Source of the DNA: Ascaphus truei | Taxonomy: Eukaryota; Chordata; Amphibia; Anura; Ascaphidae | Assembly (NCBI GenBank): GCA_036426205.1 | Contig: CM071570.1 | Span: 75,189,977 to 75,253,976 of the forward strand | Direction of reading: 5' to 3' | DNA length: 64,000 bases | Shown here: piece after piece, positions 20,780 to 32,025 of the stretch | How the letters are laid out: every line of letters begins with the position of its first letter | How positions within the stretch are numbered: the first letter of the stretch is position 1 | The notes under the pieces: model-generated | The model's database searches: none | What the model was told of the DNA's origin: nothing | The model's input: only the letters and a program-made list of their open reading frames with translations | Position numbers and translations under genes: made by a program

Positions 20780-23690
20780 TTCTCCTGTGCCCTTTGGAAT
20801 GCTTGTTCCCTTTCCAACAAGTTCCTCTCTGTGCATGACTTCTTTCTCTCTCCCTCTCTGCTCCTATTTGCTATAACTGAGACCTGGCTCGCTCAGTCTG
20901 ACTCTGCTCTGGAAGCTGCCCTCTCCTATGGTGGCCTTTACTTCTCCCACACTCCACGCCCTGATGGCAGGGGTGGAGGCGTGGGACTCCTGCTCGCCTC
21001 TCTCTGCCATTACCGAACCCTTCCTAATCCCCCCTCTCTTGCTTTTCCATCCTTTGAGGTTCACACAGTCCAGATCTTCTCTCCCCACCCTGTCCATGTG
21101 GCGGTCATCTATCGCCCACCTACCTCTACTCATCCCCCTTCTGCCTTTCTCTATCACTTTGAATCCTGGCTCTCTTTCTTTCTCTCCTCAGACTCCCCAG
21201 TTCTTCTCCTTGGGGACTTCAATTGCCACATTGATGACCCCTCTCTCCCTTGGGCTTCCCGCTTTCTCTCTCTAACCTCTTCTTTTGGCCTTCAACAGTG
21301 GACTGAAGCCAACACTCACAAGGATGGCCACTATCTAGACCTGGTTTTCACTAAAAACTTTTCTCTCACTGATTTCTCCATTTCTCCTTTTCCTCTCTCT
21401 GACCATCACCTAGTCTCATTTTCTTTCTCTCGCATCTCTCCCTCTCCATCTCAATCTAGCCCTTGGTTTTGCAGAAACCTGCGCTCTATTAAACTTTCAG
21501 CTTTTGATTCCACTTTACGCTCCTCCCTCTCCTTTCTCAGTTCTGCTTCAGAACCTGACAACCTGGTCAGGAACTACAGTAGAGGCAACGTTTATTCTAA
21601 CATTTGCCGTAAACTAGCCGGGTTACATTCTGGGTATGTGCTGGGTATGTTCTGGGCTAGTTTGAGGCACGTTTAAGGCATTTCTGCATTGACTAACGAC
21701 CCATCGGATTAACACAGCAGGGATCCCTGGCATTCCAATTCAGTTTGAATGGGACTGCCAGGGACCCCCGCTGCTAATCTGATAGGCCATTAATCAATGC
21801 AGAAATGCTGGGGCTAGTTTAAGGAAAGTTTAAGGCATGTATTCAGAATGTACCTGGGTGTTTCCTGGGTTTTTTGGGGAATTGCCACTGGTTTTTGTTC
21901 GAATAAGAGTTGCCTCTACTGTACAACTCTGCCTTATCCTCCTCTCTTGATCTACATGCCCCGCTTTCTATCTGCCGCCCTCGCCCTTCTAACCCTGGCT
22001 AAATTCCCACACGCACATGCTGCGTTCCTCCACTCGTTACTCTGAACGCCTCTGGAGGAAATCTCATACGCTCGCAAACTGCCTTACTACAAATTTATGC
22101 TGTCCTGTTCAACTATGCCCTCCCTCAGGCTAAACAAACCTACTTTTCATCACTAATCAACACACACAAGTCAAACCCATGCCAACTCTTTTCTGTCTTT
22201 GACTCTCTACTCAGACCACCCTCGGCTGCCTCCTCTTCTTCCTCCATCTCACCTCAGGACTTTGCTGACTTTTTTAAGGAAAAGGTGGACTCCATACGTC
22301 AGAACATCCCATCTGCTGCCTCCTCCCATCCCATACCACTTCCTAACTCTCCTCCTGTCTTTCTTGACTCTTTTTCCGCTATCTCAGAGGGGGATGTGTC
22401 ACTGCTGATCTCCTCTTCTCTCTCTACCACCTGCCCTCTTGACCCCATTCCCTCCCATCTCCTAAAACCTCTTGATCCTTCTATAATCCCTTCGCTCACA
22501 TAGATTTTTACCTCTTCCCTCTACTCTGGTACCTTTCCATCCTCCTTCAAGCATGCAACCGTTATACCATTACTCAAAAACAGTAAGCTTGACCCTACTT
22601 GTCCTTCTAACTATCGACCTGTCTCCCTCCTGCCTTTTGCCTCCAAACTCCTTGAACGTCTTGTATTCTCTCGATTGCTACACACCTATTCTCTCCTAGA
22701 CACTCTACAATCTGGCTTCCGCACTGCTCACTCCACTGAAACAGCCCTCACTAAAATAACTGACGACCTCCATGCTGCCAAAGACAGAGGTCATTACAAT
22801 CTGCTCATATTACTCGACCTCTCTGCAGCATTTGACACCGTGGACCACCCTCTTCTCCTTCACATTCTCCATACTCTTGGTATTCAGAACAAAGCTCTAT
22901 CCTGGATCTCCTCTTACCTCTCTCATCGTACTTTCAGTGTCTCTTTTGCTAACACCTCCTCCTCCTCTATCAATCTCTCTGTGGGGGTACCCCAGGGCTC
23001 TGTCCTGGGACCCCTTCTCTTTTCTCTTTACACACTCTCTCTAGGTGACCTAATCACATCTTTTGGGTTTAAATATCACCTCTATGCTGATGACACACAA
23101 ATTTGACATTAAACCCCTGACCTTACACCTGCTGTACAGACCAAAGTTCCGGAATGTCTCTCTGGAATATCATCCTGGATGGCCATCCGCCGACTTAAAC
23201 TTAACATGGCAAAAACAGAGCTACTTATATTTCCTCTCAAACCTGGCCCTACTATCTCCTTCCACATTACTGTTGGAAATACGATCATTCACCCAGTAGC
23301 CCAAGCAGGCTGCCTAGGGGTCACAATCGATTCCTCTCTCACATTTTCATCTCACATTCAAAACGTTTCTAAAACTTGACGCTTTTTCCTCCGCAATATA
23401 ACAAAGATATGTCCTTTCCTCTGTTACTCGACTGCTAAAACTCTGACTCAGGCCCTTATTCTCTCCCAACTTACTGCAACCTCCTGCTGTCCGGCCTTCC
23501 TGCCTCTCACCTGTCTCTCCTACAATCTATCCTAAACGTTGCTGCCAGAATCACTCTACTCTTTCCTAAATCTGTCTCCGTGTCTCAACTCCTGAAATCC
23601 CTCTCCTGGCTTCCGATCAAATCCCGCATCTCACACTCAATTCTCCTCCTCACTTTTAAATCTTTACACTATTCTCCTCTTAAATCTCAG
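20780..23690 (+). pseudogene. L2-clade LINE ORF2 (endonuclease and reverse transcriptase)
   Basis: The endonuclease domain at 20,800-21,574 shows AITETWL, VAVIYRPPT, LLLGDFNCH and SDHHLVSF, all APE-type catalytic motifs. A TA-flanked MITE interrupts it at 21,577. The RT resumes at 21,924: [51 protein letters not shown] (motif A), [13 protein letters not shown] and YADDTQI (motif C). C-terminal GCLGVTIDSSLTFSSHI follows. Stops are few, at about 22,008, 22,501, 23,104 and 23,377. The 3' end is lost where the DNA transposon begins at 23,694. The clade is inferred from motif style. Confidence 0.85.
21577..21921. mobile_element. TA-flanked MITE inside L2 endonuclease-RT linker
   Basis: The ends are CAGTAGAGGCAAC and its exact inverse, followed by further imperfect pairing, with TA on both sides (21,575-21,576 and 21,922-21,923). 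The 345-bp interior folds back around 21,750 and includes cccatcggattaacacag, also found in the MITE at 56,666. Leaving one TA, the L2 reading frame on the left joins the frame used by the RT on the right. This gives strong evidence for the exact boundaries and a Tc1/mariner-type target. Confidence 0.85.
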
Positions 23691-23695
23691 CCCTA

Positions 23696-24345
23696 ATTTC
23701 TCGTGATTATCATGAGCTGGGCAGAAGACATGTTGGATAATCCTTAATGCAGGAAAATAGTATTTTTCTATATAATTTTATTACATTATTAACAGAAATG
23801 ATTGATTAATCTTTTTTTGTTTTTCTATATATTGTTTCTCAAACTAATGTGAAGTGCAATGCTTTGTTTGTTGAACTGTTCATAAGAATTTCAGGTCTGC
23901 AAGAGGGGGTCGGTTTAAAAAATAGATTTTATTTTTTAATGCATAATACAGTACAAAAATACAATACAGTAGCTCTTGTCTTTCTCTTCATTATGGCATT
24001 GCGAGATGGGGGGAGATCGGGGAGAGAGGGGGCTGCAGCTCTGAAAATACAGTATTTCAAAAGATTTTTTTTAAACAATTTTTGTATTATTTTTTTTGTG
24101 GAAAACACGAATTCCTATACAGTAACTACTGAGAGAGGGTAGGAGAGGGGGGTTTGTGTAAGATACAGGCTGGTTTGTACATGAACACCGTACTATTATC
24201 TTACACATCCCCCCCCCTTCCATTTTTCATTGCAGCAGTTCTGAAAATGAAAAGAAACAATAAATGCAGACATGGTTAGTTTGAGTGTCATACAGTACTT
24301 ACAGTGCTGTAAAGTGCCTGTATCATACTTACCTGTGCCTGATTA
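23696..24345. repeat. Left terminal inverted repeat
   Basis: Matches 27,575-28,224 in inverse orientation over nearly its full length, including the TACAGGCTGGTTTGTACATG and GAAAAGAAACAATAAATGCA segments. An ORF across it is not a gene. Confidence 0.85.
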
Positions 24346-24810
24346 ACAGAAATAAATGGTTAAAACAATAACAATACAGTATTTATTTCAAAAGATATTT
24401 TTCTAAAAAAAAAATTATTATTATTTTTTTGGCAAACACAAATTTCTATACAGTAACTACTGTGAGAGGGTGGGAGAGGGGAGTTTGTGTAAAATACAGG
24501 CTGGTTTGTACATGAACACCATACTATTATCTTACACGTCCCCTCCCCCCCCCCCGCTACGTTTTTTCATTGCGGCATTTCTGAAAATGAAAAGAAACAA
24601 TAAATGCATACATGGTTAGTTTTAGTGCCATACAGTGCTCTAAAGTGCCTGTATCATACTTACCTGTGCCTGATTAAAAGAAATAAATTGTTAAAACAAT
24701 AACAATACAGTATTAATTTCAAAAGATTTTTTTTTAAAACAATTTTTTTTTGCAAAAACGAATTTATACTTACCTGTGCCTGATGAACAGAAATAAATGA
24801 TTAAACAATA
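24051..24810. repeat. Subterminal tandem repeat, about 325-bp unit
   Basis: Units begin near 24,051, 24,377 and 24,703, each with acagtatt..ttcaaaaga. Each ends with cttacctgtgcctgat..acagaaataaa and acaataacaat. The third unit has lost about 210 bp internally. The right end carries one unit only, so the expansion took place on the left arm. Confidence 0.8.
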
Positions 24811-24855
24811 ACAATATTTCAAAACAATAATAATAAAAAAAAATGTTTAAACGCA

Positions 24856-26173
24856 TTAAACCATAAATCCATGTTTTTTTTGGTAAACTTTTGCACTACA
24901 GAAGAGTTTGGGAAAGTCGTTCACAAGAGGGTTGCCACTCCAAGCATGAGCCCTTGTATGTCTCAATAGGCCATTTATTGTGTTTCTCACAGCTCTCATA
25001 ATTGTTGGGGTAAAACAGAAATAACGCTCCACTTCATTCAAAATTGTCTTTCTTAAATTTGCTGGCAGAGCCTTCTTTCTTTTGTTTCCTTCATAATTTA
25101 CATTGTTGGTCCAACGGCTGTACATGTCAAAACTGACGTGGTGTTTAAATATTGATAGGGCAAATTTATGGGCTGTTCCAGCACTTCCAGTCTTGTATTT
25201 CTCCTGGGTGTGCTGGGTCAGGTCAGTCAAGATGATGTCCGGCAGCGTTACAATCCTGGGTGCTGGTGTACTTCTGGCAGCAGGCGAGGGTAGGCGGTCA
25301 GGGAGGATGCTTTCCTCCTGTCGTGGCCTTACCGGAGTTGTCATCTCATCCTCAAAGGCATACTGGTACAGACGATCTGGTGATGGATCGGGTGAGCATG
25401 GGGGGTTTGGTGAGAGAAGCGTGAAGGTCACATCATGCAGGTCACCCTCCTGCTCCTGCGTCGGACATACTGGTACAGGTACAGGAATTCGCAGGAAAGA
25501 ATACATCCCCACAATCTTCCTTTCCATTTTCTCCATGTTCCTTCCCATCTTCTCCATGTTCCTTTCCATTTTCTCCATGCGCATTTCCATACTTAACATG
25601 GTCTCCAAAAGAAGATCAAGATTTTAATCCGTGCTGTAGACATCTGCGTAGGTGGGTGGTGGAGGAGGTGACCAGGGGGTGGCTAGGAGCACAGCGTCGA
25701 GGATGGTTGGTGGAGCTGGTGACCAGGGGGTTGGCAGGACAACAGCCTCAATGATTTGTTGTGGAGCAGGTCGTCAGGGGGTTGACAGAAGAGGAGCCTC
25801 AATGATGGCTTGTGGAGCAGGGCGGCAGGGGGTTGACAGGAGAGCAGCCTCAATGATGGGTTGTGGAGCAGGGCAACAGGGGGTTGACAGGAGAGCAGCC
25901 TCAATGATGGGTTGTGGAGCAGGTTGGCAGGGGGTTGACAGGAGAGCAGCAGATTCGAGGATGGGTTGTGGAGCAGCTGAGCAGGGGTGGGTGGGGTGCA
26001 AGGAGAGGATCACGACTCCACTTGACTTGCACTGTGCTAAGGGCGCCGAATTTCTTCTTCACAAAATAAGACCCAATAACCTTTGGAGCCTTCGGAACAT
26101 TTTCTTTATTCTGCTTTGGTTTTCGCTTAGGTTTTGGCTGGGAAACAGCTTCCTCCTTTCGCTTGGCTGGCAT
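24856..26173 (-). pseudogene. Second transposon gene: repeat-rich protein with BEN-like C-terminus
   Basis: Start ATG at 26,173: MPAKRKEEA, a Lys/Pro-rich basic patch (KPKRKPKQNK) and GSYFVKKKFGAL. A frameshift near 26,000 leads into six copies of a 17-residue repeat (APQPIIEAALLSTPC type, 51 bp). Then come PPPPTYADVYS, a Met/Glu/Lys coiled-coil-like stretch (MEKMERN repeated) and a C-terminal domain with AHKFALSIFKHHVSF, KALPANLRKTILNEVERYF and VRNTINGLLRHTR. That last part resembles a BEN domain, but I am not certain. In-frame stops fall near 25,774 and 25,624. A DNA-binding or transposition-accessory role is inference from its position and basic patch. Confidence 0.6.
25640..26005 (-). repeat. 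51-bp coding tandem repeat
   Basis: Six units encode 17-residue repeats with core IIEAALLSTP in the minus-strand gene. Units keep the frame, and the proline and IIEA/ILDA positions are conserved while codons vary. The plus-strand Gly/Ala/Arg-rich ORF across the region is its shadow. Confidence 0.8.
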
Positions 26174-26524
26174 GGCAGAAGCAAGCTGGTTCCTGCGTCC
26201 GTAGAATCGGGGGTGATGCATGGAAACAGAAGGATGAATGCACAATGCAGTATATGGACAAAAGCAAGTTCAGATAGAGATCAGTGTGTGAGAGTCTATG
26301 CAATTTGTCTCACCTATTATTTGAAATTTTTCGTGGGCATGGACACGAGGTGCAGGTGTTAAAAGTGGGCGTACTGTGTACTAATCCTGTCGAGTGACAT
26401 TGAGGCACATTAAATTAAAGTACAAATACACCATCCATTTTGTGTATTCAATGCACAATCAATACACATCGAATTCACATCGATTTGCCCTGTGTGTTCT
26501 CGCATTTTTTTTCTAACAGCAGCA
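26174..26524. promoter_or_regulatory. Shared central promoter region of the two-gene transposon
   Basis: The 351 bp between the two diverging start codons must hold promoter elements for both genes if the starts are right. No clear TATA box was seen. The region has no coding sequence in either expected frame. Confidence 0.4.
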
Positions 26525-27572
26525 ATGCCAAAGAAAAGGATTTCAAAAGAGCTCAGCTTGAGAATAAAGGACATGTACCAGAATGGACACTGCATTTTAC
26601 AGATCCAACGCTGGTTACTTTCTTCTGGGCTTCGTTTTGGCAAAAAGCACTGTTAGTTATCATGCGCATGGGAAGCCCAAAAACGTCAAAAGAAATCCAA
26701 CTGTCACTTCTGAGTAAGTACAGTACTTCTTGTCCTCCATACTGTAACTCTAACAAAGTCTTGTACTGTTCTGTTTGCCTGTGTTTGCCTGTGTGTTCTG
26801 TAAGCCTGTGGTAACTAATAATCCTGCATTTACTGTACACACACACCCACAAAGCATCAACAGTACAGTACTGTATGTCACCAGCTTTTATGCCAGTGAT
26901 TGGGTGGTAGAGTAGGAGTGACTGAGTGTGTGACAGTGCAGTTTATTGGGATGCTTTATTTGAGGAAGGGATGCTTAATTTGCCTACTGTAACAAATTGT
27001 TTTTCTTTACACGGTAGGGCGACAACACTTCTGGTGGACCAAATGAGTGAACAGAATGATGAGACGTGTGCCACAAGGGTAAAGAATGTACTAGAGGCAA
27101 TTCACAAAATTAAAGCATCTGTGACCAGCATCAGGCAGATGAGACGGAAAATGTTTTGGAAATATGGGCGTGTTAAGTAAGTACAGTACAGTTCTTGTTT
27201 TAGCCCTCTATTTTCATGTTAGACTCCCTTCTAGCCTACTGTACAATAGGGTTGGACAACTGTACTGTATGTAATACTGTCCATACTGTTTACACAGTTT
27301 ATATCTCCTTACTGTAAGTAATTAACTTTTTTTCTCCCCTCCTACTGTATTCCAGATCACCAGAATTTAATCCCATCGAAATGGTTTGGCATGAGTTGAA
27401 GGATTATATCAGAAACGTGTGGAAACCATCAATAAAGGATGTATTGGAGAAAGGGATACTGCATATCTGGAACAACATACTCACCGTAGCCAGATATAAT
27501 AAATATATCGATCATATTGCGACTGTGTTGCCTATTGTTATACAACGTAATGGCCAGGCCTCGGGAAAGTAA
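26525..27572 (+). pseudogene. Tc1/mariner-group transposase, three exons, catalytic core missing
   Basis: Exon 1 (26,525-26,713) encodes RISKELSLRIKDMYQNG and, after a one-base shift near 26,640, KSTVSYHAHGKPKN, a helix-turn-helix. Exon 2 (27,018-27,176) encodes LLVDQMSEQNDETCATRV and SVTSIRQMRRKMFW, the second DNA-binding helix set. Exon 3 (27,356-27,572) encodes SPEFNPIEMVWHELKDYI, which carries the last acidic catalytic residue, and the C-terminus to TAA. Introns have GTAAGT donors and AG acceptors, and both joins keep phase. The first two catalytic aspartates, about 120 residues, are absent between exons 2 and 3, so it cannot catalyse transposition. The family call rests on the NPIE.vWheLK pattern. 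Confidence 0.82.
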
Positions 27573-27574
27573 TA

Positions 27575-28224
27575 AGGCACAGGTAAGTATGATACAGGTA
27601 AGTATGGTCCTAAAAATAACTATGTCTGCATTTATTGTTTCTTTTCATATTCAGAACTCCCGCAATGAAAAAAGGAAGGGGGGATGTGTAAGATAATAGT
27701 ACGTGTTCATGTACAAACCAGCCTGTATCTTACACAAACCCCCCTCTCCCACCTTCTCTCAGTAGTTACTGTGTAGAAATTCGTGTTTGACAAATAAAAA
27801 ACAAAAAAACAAATAGTTTTAAAAAAAATCTTTGAAATACTGTATTTTCAGAGCTGCAGCCCACCCTCTCCCTGATCTCCCCCCATCTCGCAATGCCATA
27901 ATGAAGAGAAAGACAAGAGCTACTGTATTGTATTTTTGTACTGTATTATGCATTAAAAAATAAAATCTATTTTTTAAACCGACCCCCTCTTGCAGACCTG
28001 AAATTCTTATGAACAGTTAAACAAACAAAGCATTGCACTTCACATTAGTTTGGGAAACAATATATAGAAAAACACAAAATGTTTAATAAAAATTATTATA
28101 TTTTTATTGTTTAATCAATCATTTCTGTTAATAATGCAATAAAATTCTATAGAAAAATACTATTTTCCTGCATTAAGGATTATCCAACATGTCTTCTGCC
28201 CAGCTCATGATAATCATGCAACAG
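27575..28224. repeat. Right terminal inverted repeat
   Basis: Inverse of the left TIR, starting three bases after the transposase stop. It contains one copy of the subterminal unit that is triplicated on the left. Confidence 0.85.
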
Positions 28225-28226
28225 TA

Positions 28227-28457
28227 CATTTACGTGAATGGCTCTGTTGGAGGGCCCTGTTGTTATGTTGTTGATAAGCTTTGAACTTCAAGTTGACTTG
28301 TTTTGTTACAGTACAATAGCAGTTTTAGAAGGGCTTGCTTTGCTCAGCCTGTATCTCACACAACATGTTAATCTTATTACTAATGGGGGGGGGAGTGTTG
28401 TGTTGAAGAAAAGGCAAGTTAGAAGGGCTTAGCTTATCACACTTGTGCATGCGTGGC
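28227..28457. other. Right flank of the transposon
   Basis: No L2 continuation was recognised here. There is a poly-G run near 28,386 and no gene. Confidence 0.4.
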
Positions 28458-29640
28458 ATGGTTTGTCAGAGGTGTTGATAAGAAGTTGAAATCATTGAGC
28501 CTTGTGTGTATGTGGGGGGGGGGGAGGGGGTGCGAGATGTATGAAGGATTACCTGTACTGTAGTTCAAAGACATATTCTCAACAGGTCATAATAATGTTT
28601 TGATCCCCACACCCCCAAATAAAAATCACAGTACTACATTATGCCACCCACCTCAGAAAGAACGTATAGTACATGACTAGTGTGAAATTAAAAAGCAACA
28701 GTACTGTTTGATTCTCATAATATCCATAATTGCTATGCATGCCCATGGTGATAACCCCCAAAAATATATACTGCATTTGTAAAACTTGAATCTCATAATA
28801 TCCATACAGTACTTGCTATGCAAGCCATGGCAATAACCCCAAACAATTGTTATACAATACAGTATATATATTTAAAACTTGAACTAACTTCCAAATTATT
28901 GGGAAGTTATACACGCATGCGCATTAATAATCAACAAGGTCCCAGGTCACAACCAAAAGAATTACACGCAGTCGCAGAACTATGAGAGCAGGCTCAGGAA
29001 GATTATTGAAACCACATAGCCAACCATTTGGAAATTAATGGTTTGTCAGATGTGTTGATAAGAAGTTGAAATCCTTGAGCCTTGTGTGTTTGCTGGGGGT
29101 GAGGGGGTGGAGGGGAGGAGGGGGTGCGGGCTGTATGAAGGATTACCTGTACTGTAGTTCAAAGACATATTTTCAACAGGTCATCATAATGTTTTGATCC
29201 CCACACCCCCAAATAAAAATCACAGTACTACAGTATGCCACCCACCTCAAAAAGAACGTACATGACTAGTGTGGAATTAAAAAGCAACAGTACTGTTTGA
29301 TTCTCATAATATCCATAATTGCTATGCAAGCCCATGTCAAGAAAAGAAAAATAAATACTGTAACAAAAAAAAAAAAACTTTTTTTTCAGACTTGAACTTC
29401 TACTGGGAAGTCATACAGTATACGCATGTGCAGGAATGTACTATAAGGCCACACTCAGGAAGATTCAAACCAGAAAGCCATCCATAACACATGGATGTTG
29501 TGGGAGAGATCTACTGTAGATACAGTAAGAAGTTGAAATCCTTGAGCCTTGTGTGTGTGCGGGGGCGAGAGCGCTGTATGATGGATTATCAGTCCAAATT
29601 AATATATTCAAAAGGTCATAATGTTTAATGCGCAGAAATG
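28458..29640. repeat. Tandem array of three units, 580 and 467 bp spacing
   Basis: Units start at about 28,458, 29,038 and 29,505. Each contains agaagttgaaatc.ttgagc, then cttgtgtgt, a G-rich run and tgtatga.ggatta. The first two also share tgatccccacacccccaaat, cagtacta and cataatatccataattgct. The third unit is truncated. No coding sequence is supported. Confidence 0.8.
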
Positions 29641-31470
29641 TGATACTGTGACACGCCTACAGTATGTGTTTCACACTGCTCTGTGTATAATACAGATACA
29701 GTACGCACAGTACAGTGCACACGCTGCTCTGTGTATAATACAGACATTGAATTGCTATTGGATTTTTATGACAACTCGCGATCGCCCACTTGAGTTTCTC
29801 GATGTTATTGCAGACAACGCTAAAATGCCCTTTTCTGACCCGGACAAAACGATAAGCAAGCCGCGTTTTTAAGTCGGCACGATTCAAATAAATTGCGTGC
29901 CATCTAATGGGTATTCCGATCTACACACCGCGTTAAATGTTCGAATAACGGCCATCCCATCAGTAAACCAGGCTGACTCATATCATATTTACCCACCTCC
30001 CTTTTTATATCTGAATATGATGCAAGTAAGAGCTTGTGTCTTTCCTTTTGGAGAATTAATATGAGGTTTATGTAATGATTAGGGGAATTACCATTTGGTT
30101 TACCCATTTGAATGTATCCTTAAAGGGAACATTGTTCCATTTTTGGTTGGTAAACCATTCATTGACAAATGTATCCTCTTCACTTTTATTGCATTGCCAC
30201 TTTATTATATCTAGGGACTCATTGTTATAACAATGCTTATAAATAGGGAATCTAGTGAGTTACATATGAGTTAAAGTAACACAGTACCAGTGATTTTTTT
30301 TATATGTGATTTGTTCATTGTTACCATCCTGTGATATACTGTAGTTATATATTTTTAGAACTAATGTGAATAAATTATGATAAATCATGAGTACACTTTG
30401 AAGAGGGTTTCTTCTCTTTTTTTTGCATTTCTGATTGTAATACCCAGGCATCCTTGATCTCCGATGTCGGATCCTAAATTTGCCATGAAGCCCTCGATCC
30501 TCTGTTGTTAAGAGTCATCTTCTGTAAGTATTTATTTTCTTCTACCTTCTTTACTTCTAATTTTCTTGTATAAATACATCTTCTATATTCTTGAATATTC
30601 AGATGTGGCCTCTTCTGTAATTTATTGTGTTATGTGAGTGCCCAGGCCTTTTATAGTTGCCTGGGCTGTTGCAGACCATGGGTAATGAGGTCACATGGTA
30701 CATCAATCAAGAAGTGATTCACGCTCTTTTGGGTTACATCATTGATTTTGACCTTGTCAAGCTATCTGATGTTGTTGAATTTCCATGTGCTTACCTCCCT
30801 TTAACTTTGCACCACTATGGAAGGTGGGTAAGCCGGGGGGAGGTTGGTGGTAGGGGTTAACATCTTGTTAGACTTAGTGGTTACTAGCCACTAAGGTGGC
30901 CACAGGGGATAGGCAGTTTAGATTATTTGTGTATTAACCCCTTTTATGCCTGTGTGATACCCTGGTAGCTACAGACGACAAAAGGATTTATATAATGTGT
31001 ACCATAGGGTTCTCTAATAATTAATATTACAGAGGCCTGTGGTAGAAATATTAGTAATGCAATTCTGATGCAGGACTACATTAATTATTAATTGTCACAC
31101 AAATTCCTGTATCGCGTCAAGTAAAAAGTCACACCCAGGAAATTATCGCAACCTTGATGACTTTGGTCATAAAATTGCAGTAAAAGAAGTGATAATTTTC
31201 ATACTGGGTGCAATATTAACTCAGTTGTATCAAAGTTTGATGTATCTATGCCTAAATTAAGTAAGGTATTAAAATCAGAGCATGATGTAATTTCTATATA
31301 GAAGGACTTGAAAGAACTGGAAACTTTGGCAGGTAAATGGCCCATGAGGTTTAATACAGATGCATTTTAAGGTTATGTAATTTTTTAGGAAAAAAAAATT
31401 CACACCTTGAATATGAAGTACAAGTGTGGGCACCACTCAATAAAATAAGACATTGGAGTGGAATACGAGC
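29641..31470. other. No gene recognised
   Basis: A short CpG-containing stretch near 29,770-29,880 could be a transposon end. The part at 30,640-30,860 resembles, in style, the palindromic family of 36-37.7 kb (tcacatggtac, ggggttaac). No domain-bearing ORF was found. Confidence 0.35.
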
Positions 31471-31479
31471 AGTGAAGAA

Positions 31480-32025
31480 ACACCAAATTAATAAAGGGGA
31501 TGAAAGGTCTGATTTATGAGAAAAGGCTCACTAAATTAGATTTGTTCACACTATAAAAGATGCATCTAATCAAGGATATGATATCTATATAGAAATAAAT
31601 TCAGTGTCAATACAGTGCAAAGACATTTCAAGATAACCATTTATCCAAAGGACAATATAACAAACACTGGGTCACCCCTTGATAGTGGAGAAAAGGAGAT
31701 TTCACCAGCAAAAAAAGGAAAGGGTTCCTTACAGTAAGGGCAGTTAAAAGATATCTTTAAAAAAAGTTAGAAATATTTTTTTTAGAAATGATACGGTAGG
31801 TATACTGGGATATACTAAGTAAGTTGTATTTTTTCCTTTAAAAGACACTATTGGACAATGTTTCCTGGAGTTTTTTTTGTTTGCCATCCTCTGAATATAT
31901 ATACAGTACTTTAAACACAAATATAGGATGAGTATATTTGTCATATAAATTTAATATAGGTTGAACTTGATGGACATATGTCTTTTTTTAACCTCATCTA
32001 CTATGGAATTATGTAAAATCATTTA
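31480..32025 (+). mobile_element. Retroelement 3' end, second copy
   Basis: Ends with ggttgaacttgatggacata, then tctttttttaacctcatcta and a tatggaattatgtaa tail, as at 5,990-6,055. The longer upstream part includes catctaatcaaggatatgat and tttcaccagcaaaaaaagga, reminiscent of LINE 3' coding remnants. The clade is not resolved. Confidence 0.5.

Larger units (their letters stand above)
23696..28224. mobile_element. 4.5 kb two-gene DNA transposon with long TIRs (Tc1/mariner group)
   Basis: Inverted repeats of about 650 bp (23,696-24,345 and 27,575-28,224) bound the element, and TA dinucleotides lie at 23,694-23,695 and 28,225-28,226. The outer 7 bp match poorly, but TGATTATCATGAGCTGGGCA matches exactly. 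Two genes run outward from a shared 350-bp centre: a transposase on + and a second protein on -. Both carry damage, so this copy is inactive. It sits at the broken 3' end of an L2, but no L2 sequence was recognised on the right side. Confidence 0.8.

Noticed and set aside
25652..26362. 236-codon plus-strand ORF rich in Gly, Ala and Arg
   Set aside because: Shadow of the 51-bp repeat. The minus-strand frame gives conserved proline/IIEA repeats linked to the rest of a gene.
28458..29640. Repeats considered as a CRISPR-like array
   Set aside because: Units are about 0.5 kb, unequal, without short identical repeats or unique spacers, and the genome is eukaryotic.
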